A DNA stretch of 13,852 nt from Alteromonas_E sp964230255 (lineage in GTDB: Bacteria; Pseudomonadota; Gammaproteobacteria; Enterobacterales; Alteromonadaceae), in assembly GCA_964230255.1 (NCBI GenBank), contig CAXRGW010000066.1:1-13852 (forward strand). The letters are read 5' to 3'. Both the position numbers and the translations under genes were made by a program. Shown here piece by piece: positions 7,980-13,852 of this stretch. Position 1 is the first letter of the stretch, and the number at the start of each line of letters is the position of its first letter. A model generated the notes under the pieces. It saw only the letters and a program-made list of their open reading frames with translations, searched no databases and was not told the origin of the DNA.

Positions 7980-8120
7980 GAGTATGTCTTTTATCTATTG
8001 GGTTGTGCGCTGGCTGATCAGTTAAACTTGCAGTCTGCGGCAAAGCTCTGTATTGTCGCGCCCGAAAAGCGCATCTGGTTGTAAGTTGTGCTGAAAGTTT
8101 ACAATTTTGGAGCCCACATT

Positions 8121-9707
8121 ATGAACGCTGCCGTCGAAGCATCAAAACTCAACAGCCAAGCTGTAACCGAACAAGCACCTACCATTTATCATAATCTGTC
8201 ACATGCTGAGCTGATTGAACATGCGATCCGTCGTGGCGAAGGTCGTTTGGCTGAGAATGGTGCTCTGGTTGTCGAAACGGGGGCGCGAACAGGCCGCTCA
8301 CCGGCTGACCGTTTTATTGTTAAAGAGCCATCGACACAGGCAGAAATTGAATGGGGCAAAGTAAACCGAGAATTTCCAGCCGAGGCGTTTGCTGCACTTT
8401 GGGACCGGGTAGAAAGCTTTATTGCTGAACGTGAGCACTTTCACTCACTTATGCAGGTTGGCGCTTGTGAAGATTTCGGTCTACCGGTCAGCGTGCGCAC
8501 TGAAACCGCGTGGCAACACTTGTTCGCTCGCAACATGTTCATTCCATCACAAGATGCACATCGCGCCGACAAGCCGGTATGGCAAATTTTAAACTGCCCG
8601 GGCTTCGAATGTGTTCCTGAGCGAGATGGAACTAACAGTGACGGCGTGGTAATCATCAATTTTGCGGAACGTAAAGTATTACTTGCTGGCATGCGCTATG
8701 CCGGTGAAATGAAGAAAGCTATGTTCTCGGTGCAAAACTTCTTGTTACCAGCAGCTGAAGTGCTGCCCATGCACTGCTCAGCGAATGTGGGCGAAGCAGG
8801 CGATGTAACGCTTTTCTTTGGCTTGTCTGGTACCGGTAAAACTACGCTGTCAGCTGATCCAAAACGTTTCTTGATTGGTGATGATGAGCACGGCTGGGGC
8901 GTTGGTAGCGTATTTAATTTTGAAGGCGGCTGCTATGCAAAATGCATTAACTTGTCGCAAAAAAACGAGCCGGTTATCTGGGATGCAATCAAGTATGGTG
9001 CGATCCTAGAAAACGTAGTTTTAGATGATGCGCGTAAGCCTGATTATGATGATGTGTCTTTGACCCAGAATTCACGAGCGGCATACCCGCTAACGCATAT
9101 TAATAAACGGATAGAAGCTAACCGTGCCGGCGAGCCACGCGCGATTGTCTTTCTTACCTGCGATGTGAGTGGTGTTTTACCGCCAGTATCGATTCTGGAT
9201 GAGCAAGCAGCGGCGTATCACTTCTTAAGTGGTTACACAGCGAAAGTTGGCTCAACTGAGATTGGCTCAACCGCAGATATCGAATCTACTTTTTCTACAT
9301 GCTTTGGTGCGCCATTCTTTCCGCGTCCCGCGCGTGTGTATGCTGAATTGTTGATCAAGCGTATCCGCGAGTTTGGTACCAAAGTTTACTTGGTGAATAC
9401 CGGTTGGACGGGCGGCCCATACGGGCAAGGCAAACGTTTTGATATTCCAACCACACGTGCTGTTATTGACGCCATTGTAAATGACACGTTGGATGTGGCT
9501 GACACTACGTTGATCGATGGTTTGAATTTGCGTGTGCCAAATACTGTTGAGGGTGTTGCAACTGAGTTGTTGGTGCCACAAAAGACGTGGCAGGACCCAA
9601 CGGCATACATCGCTTATATGGATAAGCTAATCGGTGAGTTCAATCAAAACTTCGCTAAATACGATGTTGACCAAGCTATCGTTGATGCAGGCCCCAAGAA
9701 AGCCTAA
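8121..9707 (+). CDS. pckA: phosphoenolpyruvate carboxykinase (ATP)
   Basis: PckA converts oxaloacetate and ATP to phosphoenolpyruvate, CO2 and ADP, the first committed step of gluconeogenesis, in the cytoplasm. The 528-aa product carries the ATP-type kinase loop GLSGTGKTT (234-242), the acidic metal site DDEHGWG (254-260, with D253 just before), the MHCSAN metal-binding segment with H218, the substrate-side GARTGRSPADRF (54-65) and FNFEGGCYAK (265-274). Length is normal. The ATG at 8121 has TGGAG 8 nt upstream and is preferred. An in-frame GTG at 8088 would add 11 residues without a ribosome site. A HexR-type operator upstream suggests activation when sugar catabolism is low, and an intrinsic terminator follows 19 nt after the stop. 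It is convergent with the sigma-factor operon. Confidence 0.97.
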   Translation: MNAAVEASKLNSQAVTEQAPTIYHNLSHAELIEHAIRRGEGRLAENGALVVETGARTGRSPADRFIVKEPSTQAEIEWGKVNREFPAEAFAALWDRVESFIAEREHFHSLMQVGACEDFGLPVSVRTETAWQHLFARNMFIPSQDAHRADKPVWQILNCPGFECVPERDGTNSDGVVIINFAERKVLLAGMRYAGEMKKAMFSVQNFLLPAAEVLPMHCSANVGEAGDVTLFFGLSGTGKTTLSADPKRFLIGDDEHGWGVGSVFNFEGGCYAKCINLSQKNEPVIWDAIKYGAILENVVLDDARKPDYDDVSLTQNSRAAYPLTHINKRIEANRAGEPRAIVFLTCDVSGVLPPVSILDEQAAAYHFLSGYTAKVGSTEIGSTADIESTFSTCFGAPFFPRPARVYAELLIKRIREFGTKVYLVNTGWTGGPYGQGKRFDIPTTRAVIDAIVNDTLDVADTTLIDGLNLRVPNTVEGVATELLVPQKTWQDPTAYIAYMDKLIGEFNQNFAKYDVDQAIVDAGPKKA

Positions 9708-9726
9708 GTTTTGAAGTCATAATTGC

Positions 9727-9758
9727 GCCCGGTAACGTAGAGTTAACCGGGCTTTTTT
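9727..9758 (+). terminator. intrinsic terminator of pckA
   Basis: The stem arms GCCCGGTAAC (9727-9736) and GTTAACCGGGC (9742-9752) pair with one bulged T around a 5-nt loop and are followed at once by six T residues (9753-9758). This is a standard Rho-independent terminator on the plus strand. The minus-strand side has no T-run, so it does not clearly serve the converging operon. Confidence 0.9.
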
Positions 9759-9775
9759 ATGTGAAGTAATAGAAC

Positions 9776-10360
9776 TTAACAGTGCAACGGTGTATTTGTT
9801 TTCGTGATGCCGATCAAAAGGCCCGTGTCAGAGAAGGCGAGTTCCACAAAGTCGCCCTGATGGGCATCTAATGCTAGGGCATTGTTTGCGGCCAATTCCG
9901 CCAGCAGCAATGAACTGATTTGCAGAGACTTGTTATCACACATTTTGACTTCCCACCCCGCCTCAGAATAAGCCAGCTGCGCGACCTGTTTATGGTGAAT
10001 GGCGGTGGTTAATTGACGCTGCGCTAGCCTATTGGTGGCTTGGCGATAATCCTCATTGAGGGTTTCCCTAATGCTGTGTGGTACAGTTGATAGCCGCGTA
10101 ATTTCAACCACTGTTTCGTCTCGCTTGAACTCGCCCCTGTCAGACATTGTATAGTTGACCAATATACCCAGCATAACTATACAGGCAAACCCAGTTGCCA
10201 GAGATAATTGGCGGCCAAAATTCCACCACACAGTTTCAGGATTTGCCGTCCGCTCCTTTGCATGTTTCAAGGCTACGCGACGGATAGAATCTGGTGTTTC
10301 AATCTGCAGTTTGCGTTGACGGTATAGCGAGGTTAGCTTGTCGTCTTGTGGATTATCCAT
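9776..10360 (-). CDS. putative anti-sigma factor, single-pass membrane protein
   Basis: The 194-aa product (from the ATG at 10360) has a charged cytoplasmic N-terminus (DKLTSLYRQRKLQIETPDSIRRVALKHAKERT), one transmembrane helix (about 52-70) and a periplasmic domain of about 120 residues with no motif I recognise. This layout, directly after an ECF sigma gene, is typical of membrane anti-sigma factors. The N-terminus, which would hold the sigma, lacks the HxxxCxxC zinc motif. A TTG four codons further upstream is a poor choice. Its TTGGAG is really the Shine-Dalgarno (GGAG, 6 nt) of the ATG at 10360, which overlaps the sigma stop by 8 nt and implies translational coupling. Function is inferred from position and topology. 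It could instead be an accessory sensor protein of the sigma factor. Confidence 0.6.
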   Translation of the reverse strand: MDNPQDDKLTSLYRQRKLQIETPDSIRRVALKHAKERTANPETVWWNFGRQLSLATGFACIVMLGILVNYTMSDRGEFKRDETVVEITRLSTVPHSIRETLNEDYRQATNRLAQRQLTTAIHHKQVAQLAYSEAGWEVKMCDNKSLQISSLLLAELAANNALALDAHQGDFVELAFSDTGLLIGITKTNTPLHC

Positions 10361-10928
10361 CGCTATCTCCAAAATGTGTTGTATCGGTCATATGTTGACA
10401 AAGTTTTTGTTTTGCGTAACGCAGTCTGCTCTTTACCGTTTCTCTTGAACAGTGGGTTATTGCCGCAATTTCCTCTAGAGAAAAGCCTTCTTGTTGTAAA
10501 CAGAACGCCTCTTTCTGAGCAAACGGCAGAGAATTCAACAATTGATTAAATAGGACTAATTCGTCAGTCCGATCAATATTGATATCGGCGCTCTCAGCAT
10601 CGCTAAATGACTGTAAGGTGAGCTTTGCATCGCGCCGTAACTCGTCGAGTAATAACCGCCGACCAATAGTAAACAGCCAAGATTTAAATTGTCCATTGGG
10701 TTGATAAAGATGACTTTTCTCAATGACTTTGAGCCAAACTTGCTGCGCTATGTCTTCGGCCTTTGCAGGGTCTGAAAGCGTTAACAAGAAATGGTAAAGA
10801 TCGTCTCCACAATTTTCGTACAACTGAGCCAGCAGCTGCCGTTGACGATCTCTCGCATACTGCTGCATCAGTTGTTCATTGCTGACTGATTTGCTAAACC
10901 AGCCTCTGATTGCAATTGATAGACTCAT
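10353..10928 (-). CDS. ECF-type RNA polymerase sigma-70 factor
   Basis: This is an extracytoplasmic-function sigma factor of 191 aa with only the two conserved regions. Region 2 (about 31-99) includes AEDIAQQVWLKVI and FKSWLFTIGRRLLLDELRR. Region 4 (about 124-177) has the helix-turn-helix FSLEEIAAITHCSRETVKSRLRYAKQKL, which reads the -35 box. The ATG at 10928 is preceded by GGAAG and lies 8 nt after the stop of the TonB-like gene, so co-translation is likely. The 3' end overlaps the putative anti-sigma gene by 8 nt. Regulon and inducing signal are unknown. Unlike FecI-type factors, there is no FecA-type receptor here and the downstream protein does not resemble FecR. The ECF family assignment is firm; the subgroup is not. 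Confidence 0.93.
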   Translation of the reverse strand: MSLSIAIRGWFSKSVSNEQLMQQYARDRQRQLLAQLYENCGDDLYHFLLTLSDPAKAEDIAQQVWLKVIEKSHLYQPNGQFKSWLFTIGRRLLLDELRRDAKLTLQSFSDAESADINIDRTDELVLFNQLLNSLPFAQKEAFCLQQEGFSLEEIAAITHCSRETVKSRLRYAKQKLCQHMTDTTHFGDSDG

Positions 10929-10936
10929 CCACTTCC

Positions 10937-11584
10937 TTATTGATTATCTAAAGTAAATTCTAGCACAACGGTCAACCCTGCTTGATAAACGGTGACACCA
11001 TTTTCTTTGCGAGGTTGGTACTTCCAACGAGTCAGCGCTTGCTTAGCTGCTTTGTCAAAACGACGCTTGGGCTGAGCATCTATTACATCAACATTTGTCA
11101 CTGAACCAGTATGATCAACGTCGTAACTTAGCTTGACCCAGCCTTCTATACCATCTCTGGCAGCATCCGCCGGATACTTTGGATCCGCCCTTACGATGGG
11201 GCGTAGCTCTGAGTCCATATTACCAAAAGTATCAGGCCCGCTTATTTTGACAACTGGTGCAGTCGGAATATTAACCGTAAAGTGAGAGCCATTTGGTGCA
11301 ATAGGATCTTCTGGTACTTCCCGCGGTAATTCTGGGAGTTTCTGTACCTTGGGGGGCGGCTCAACTCTAGTATTTTCAATCAGTGTTTCATCGGGCGCTT
11401 GGAAAACCGGATCGATGATAACAGGTGTAGCTTGACTTACAGTGGGACGGCCTTCCTGTTTGGTCATTAGATGCATTAATACAAAAAGTCCAAATGTAAA
11501 CGCGCTAGCGATTACCATTGATAGTAAGGTTCGGGTTGAAATTCTAATTAGCGACTCAGGATATAATGTGGCGACTTGATTCAT
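10937..11584 (-). CDS. TonB-family energy transducer
   Basis: TonB proteins pass inner-membrane proton-motive force to outer-membrane receptors. The 215-aa product has an N-terminal membrane anchor (about 17-40) and a Pro/Glu/Lys-rich periplasmic linker (about 73-98, EPPPKVQKLPELPREVPEDP). A C-terminal TonB domain (about 128-213) contains DPKYPADAARDGIEGWVKL and FDKAAKQALTRWKYQPR. An AGAGGAAA ribosome site precedes the ATG at 11584. It is the first gene of the operon with the ECF sigma and putative anti-sigma. No ExbB, ExbD or receptor is adjacent, so it either borrows an ExbBD pair elsewhere or has a signalling or non-transport role. I give no numbered tonB symbol because the paralog group cannot be told from here. 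Confidence 0.9.
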   Translation of the reverse strand: MNQVATLYPESLIRISTRTLLSMVIASAFTFGLFVLMHLMTKQEGRPTVSQATPVIIDPVFQAPDETLIENTRVEPPPKVQKLPELPREVPEDPIAPNGSHFTVNIPTAPVVKISGPDTFGNMDSELRPIVRADPKYPADAARDGIEGWVKLSYDVDHTGSVTNVDVIDAQPKRRFDKAAKQALTRWKYQPRKENGVTVYQAGLTVVLEFTLDNQ

Positions 11585-11840
11585 AATATTTCCTCTTTTT
11601 CTACACTAACGAATAAGAGGAAAGAAAGGGGTTAAGGGATTTGGTTACAACCGAAATACCACTTTCCCTCGGTTGTTATTTCTTTGATTAATCAAGTAAG
11701 AACAGGAATTACTGTTTTCTACTCGAATTTTTTTGTGATCTTGGGACATAGGTATAAACATAACAATGCAGGTGTGAATTGGCTTCCTCATATTTAAGGA
11801 GTAACCTGTACGAATGGAACGCATAGTTTAATGGAATTTC
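11585..11840. promoter_or_regulatory. divergent intergenic region between tonB-like operon and S41 gene
   Basis: This 256-nt A/T-rich gap must hold promoters for both directions. Seen in it: an inverted repeat ACAACCGA/TCGGTTGT (11647-11654, 11669-11676, 14-nt loop); a 12-bp palindrome TTGATTAATCAA (11684-11695); a TATAAA (11753-11758) that could be a plus-strand -10 without a clear -35; and on the minus strand TTCACA-N16-TATACC (11778-11751). A weak ECF-like pair, TTAACC then CGTTAG with an 18-nt spacer (11635-11606, minus), could allow self-activation. A strong AAGGAG (11796-11801) precedes a five-codon frame. All are pattern matches only. Confidence 0.4.
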
Positions 11841-12836
11841 ATGTTTCCGGTATTAACCCTCCGTAGCTTTACTTTCTCACTTCTTACTATCATAAGCCTT
11901 TCGTGTGCAAGCACTGTTGGTAATTCAGCTGTAATGAGTAGCCAAGAGCATACTGCTGTTGTGCAAGAGATCTACACGCTGATGAAGGACAATATTGTTA
12001 CCAAAGATCAAGTTGATTGGCTGAAACTAGAATTAACTACGGCAGAAATTATGGGGGATTCTCCCACTGTTGAAGACCGGGATTTAGCCATATCACATTT
12101 ACTTCAACAGACTAAGACCAATCACTCATTTTATCGCGATATGCAAGCAAAGAACTTGATTTACGAATCAGAGCTTAAGTGCAAGGTAGCTATTGCAACA
12201 ACAAATGAACCTAAAGATGATATTGGCTATATTCGCGTTGACCGTTTTTCCGGCTCCAACAAGCAAGCGAGTAAAGCTTTTGCTACCGCCATCGAACAGC
12301 AAATAATCGAACAAGACGCATCAATATTAAGAGGCTGGATTGTCGACTTAAGGCACAACAGCGGGGGAAATATGTGGCCTATGCTCTCTGGCCTATCATC
12401 GTTGCTTGGCAATGGTGTTCATGGCTATTTTATCGAGCCTGATGGCAACTCGACGCAGTGGGGGACTTATAATGGCAGTAGCATTCTAGGTAATCGCAAG
12501 ATGATATCTTTGGACGGTGCGTATCAACTAAAGAATATTCGCAAACCGATTGCCGTTCTAGTCAGCAAGCGAACGGCTAGCTCGGGTGAGGCTATTTTAA
12601 TCGCATTTAAAGGACGAGAGGATTCACGATTTTTTGGCCAGCCTAGCTGCGGACAGTCAACAGCCAACAGGCGATTTACTCTCAAAAATGGTGACCTTCT
12701 ATTCTTAACAACAGCGACTTTTGCGGATAAAAACAGTAATCCATATGGAGGTTCGATTTTGGTCGATGAACTCACTGATTCGCCGGTAACAAGCGCGGTT
12801 GATTGGATTTACCAGCAAGCTGATGCTAGCCAGTGA
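11841..12836 (+). CDS. secreted S41-family (tail-specific protease-like) peptidase
   Basis: The 331-aa product has a signal peptide (about 1-30, hydrophobic FTFSLLTIISLSCAS), so it should be periplasmic or exported. SLSC is a poor lipobox. An N-terminal helical part (about 35-110) is followed by an S41 TSPc domain (about 125-320) with DLRHNSGGNMW (169-179), TASSGEA (245-251) and FGQPSCGQSTAN (265-276). There is no PDZ domain. Aligned by eye to E. coli Tsp, S247 takes the nucleophile place but Q272 falls where the catalytic lysine should be. This matches an S41 branch with GxPTxGxxTxN instead of GKG, so activity is uncertain. The start at 11841 has a weak GGA. An upstream in-frame ATG at 11814 with AAGGAG is cut off by a TAA after five codons. 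It is divergent from the tonB-like operon. Confidence 0.82.
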   Translation: MFPVLTLRSFTFSLLTIISLSCASTVGNSAVMSSQEHTAVVQEIYTLMKDNIVTKDQVDWLKLELTTAEIMGDSPTVEDRDLAISHLLQQTKTNHSFYRDMQAKNLIYESELKCKVAIATTNEPKDDIGYIRVDRFSGSNKQASKAFATAIEQQIIEQDASILRGWIVDLRHNSGGNMWPMLSGLSSLLGNGVHGYFIEPDGNSTQWGTYNGSSILGNRKMISLDGAYQLKNIRKPIAVLVSKRTASSGEAILIAFKGREDSRFFGQPSCGQSTANRRFTLKNGDLLFLTTATFADKNSNPYGGSILVDELTDSPVTSAVDWIYQQADASQ

Positions 12837-12894
12837 GCTGCAAATGTTTCGATTTCGCTACCGACGTTTTTTACTTAGCGTGCATTCATTAGTT

Positions 12895-12953
12895 AACAGC
12901 CTTGCTTTTTACTATCAATCTGGAAATTGACAGCAAGAACATTCAAGGCTGTT
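12895..12953. repeat. long-loop inverted repeat at the convergent gene ends
   Basis: AACAGCCTTG (12895-12904) and CAAGGCTGTT (12944-12953) are a perfect 10-bp inverted repeat 39 nt apart. Inside, CTTGCT/AGCAAG (12901-12906, 12932-12937) and TCAAT/ATTGA (12915-12919, 12926-12930) could stack into an alternative hairpin. The right arm covers the last codons and most of the stop of the DUF917 gene. No T-run follows on either strand, so it is not a classical terminator, but it may stop or protect the converging transcripts. The rest of the 106-nt gap shows nothing else. Confidence 0.45.
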
Positions 12954-13852
12954 GATTGTTCTGTAATTTCTCGATTGGCACATAATCAAAGTCGAACCCA
13001 AAATGTCTGGGCCCAATGAGTTCTATACCTTTCTCTGATCGCCATTGGGTTGGCGCTGGTACCACGACAATAGCGACTTTTTCACCAACCACATACCCGC
13101 CATAACCAACGCCTAGTGTTGATTCTCCAGATGCCGGGTCAAGATTGTAGATATAGTCAGGAGACATGGCATTGAGATCACCATTTTTCCAGCCGACAAT
13201 GTTTTCATTCTTAACAAACATTCGATAGGTATCGCCACTATATTCTTTGGTTCCTTCGAACCTTGCTTCGACCCAATTAAAGCCCCGGTCACCCTTTTCG
13301 TTGCTGGCAATTACTGTACCTTCAAACACTTTATAACCGCCACTAACCTTAACCAGTTCGGCAATTGGGTCGAGCCCTTTATCTCGCGATTCTCGAACAG
13401 TTCGGCCATATAACTCTGCCTCCATAATGCTTCCGGTTAGAACTCCGACACTCAATTGCTCACCAGACATTGGCGTCATGCTTATCCATGCATCACCAGC
13501 ACTCGCAACGGCGATGGCGCGGGCTAAATCTTCAACCCGATATTCATCTGCGGCGCTGGCAATCACGATTTGGTCACCCCAAGGCGTAATTATTGCGGTG
13601 GGGACAGACGAGATGCCATTTAACCAAGGGATCGACTGCTGGACTTCCGGCACAGCTCGCCCGGTGATCCCAGCATCCAATAGTGGAATACCCATTTCAG
13701 CACTTAATAGAAGTGCGCTAGCTGTGGCGTCGGCAGCTTCAGAGCGAACTAAAGCCTTGACTGGTGTTTGGGTATATTGGCTGAACAGCTCGACGACTGC
13801 TCGGTTAGGGTTGTCAATTTTAGTCAGTCCTTGTTTTTCTGTTCGGTCAATT
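12943..13852 (-). CDS. DUF917 / S-methyl-thiohydantoin desulfurase-like protein (5' end beyond window)
   Basis: The frame ends at TGA (12945-12943) and stays open to the right edge, giving 302 visible residues of a family usually near 360 aa. The N-terminus is outside the window, and an internal ATG at 13695 is not the true start. Family signatures visible are PVKALVRSEAAD...AEMGIPLLDAG, GRAVPEVQ, PMSGEQL, GRTVRESR followed by DPIAELV, the F.NEN.V.W segment and the near-C-terminal GPRHFGFDFDYVPIEKL. DUF917 proteins often sit beside hydantoinase/oxoprolinase genes, and members have been linked to desulfurising S-methyl-thiohydantoins, by my recollection of the domain name. The reaction here is unproven. 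There is no signal peptide in the visible part. A partner gene, if any, would be past the right edge. Confidence 0.85.
   Translation of the reverse strand, partial: IDRTEKQGLTKIDNPNRAVVELFSQYTQTPVKALVRSEAADATASALLLSAEMGIPLLDAGITGRAVPEVQQSIPWLNGISSVPTAIITPWGDQIVIASAADEYRVEDLARAIAVASAGDAWISMTPMSGEQLSVGVLTGSIMEAELYGRTVRESRDKGLDPIAELVKVSGGYKVFEGTVIASNEKGDRGFNWVEARFEGTKEYSGDTYRMFVKNENIVGWKNGDLNAMSPDYIYNLDPASGESTLGVGYGGYVVGEKVAIVVVPAPTQWRSEKGIELIGPRHFGFDFDYVPIEKLQNNQQP

Larger units (their letters stand above)
7855..8120 (+). other. pckA leader region with unexplained open frame
   Basis: This 266-nt gap holds a HexR-type operator cluster at its start and an AATAGC repeat cluster in the middle (both listed separately). 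One plus-strand frame has no stop from 7875 to its TAA at 8082-8084. It has possible starts at GTG 7950 (44 aa) and ATG 7971 (37 aa, MNSEYVFYLLGCALADQ...). Neither start has a good ribosome site and I recognise no family. The pckA ribosome site (TGGAG, 8108-8112) follows. I did not find a convincing -35/-10 pair for pckA or a terminator for the upstream operon. Confidence 0.5.

Noticed and set aside
8088..8120. GTG start for pckA giving 11 extra residues
   Set aside because: No ribosome site before it, and the ATG at 8121 has TGGAG at good spacing and gives the usual protein length.
9727..9758. Bidirectional terminator also serving the sigma/anti-sigma operon
   Set aside because: On the minus strand the stem is followed by GCAATTATG, with no run of T residues.
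10361..10372. TTG start for the putative anti-sigma protein
   Set aside because: The TTGGAG is better read as the Shine-Dalgarno of the ATG at 10360.
13113..13310. 65-codon minus-strand frame inside the DUF917 gene
   Set aside because: It is an alternative frame of a well-supported coding sequence and has no family signature.

Overview
The window reads as chromosome from a marine gammaproteobacterium of the Alteromonadales type (Alteromonas/Shewanella relatives). This rests on the gene families, moderate GC content, and the order gsp type II secretion operon / hslR-hslO / pckA, which from memory resembles Shewanella; E. coli also keeps hslR-hslO close to pck. The genus cannot be fixed from sequence alone.

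Region 1 (1-5765, minus strand): the first four genes of a type II secretion operon, transcribed gspC-gspD-gspE-gspF. They are packed with 0-1 nt between genes, and gspF runs off the left edge. Region 2 (5766-5958): a divergent promoter region. It holds a good sigma-32-like heat-shock promoter (CTTGAG-N14-CCCCAT) facing hslR, and a sigma-70-like promoter on the other strand facing gspC. Their -10 elements overlap.

Region 3 (5959-7854, plus strand): hslR (Hsp15, rescue of stalled 50S subunits), hslO (Hsp33, redox-switched chaperone) and a small alpha/beta hydrolase that overlaps hslO by one base. They look like one heat/oxidative-stress operon. Region 4 (7855-9758): pckA (ATP-dependent PEP carboxykinase) with a long leader. 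The leader has a perfect match to the HexR operator pattern with a third half-site, an AATAGC repeat cluster and an unexplained open frame. An intrinsic terminator follows pckA.

Region 5 (9776-11584, minus strand): a compact three-gene operon, TonB-like energy transducer -> ECF sigma factor -> single-pass membrane protein that is probably the anti-sigma factor. No TonB-dependent receptor or ExbB/ExbD is in view. Region 6 (11585-12836): a 256-nt divergent regulatory gap with inverted repeats, then a secreted S41-family peptidase-like protein whose usual catalytic lysine position is Gln. Region 7 (12943-13852, minus strand): a DUF917 / S-methyl-thiohydantoin-desulfurase-like protein whose frame is open to the right edge.

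The left two thirds is conserved core genome; the part from about 9.8 kb onward looks more lineage-specific. I saw no tRNA, rRNA, CRISPR array, insertion sequence or phage gene. I found no clearly new multi-gene system. The best leads are the HexR-type pckA leader, the overlapping heat-shock/secretion promoters, and the TonB-sigma-anti-sigma operon with its divergent peptidase.
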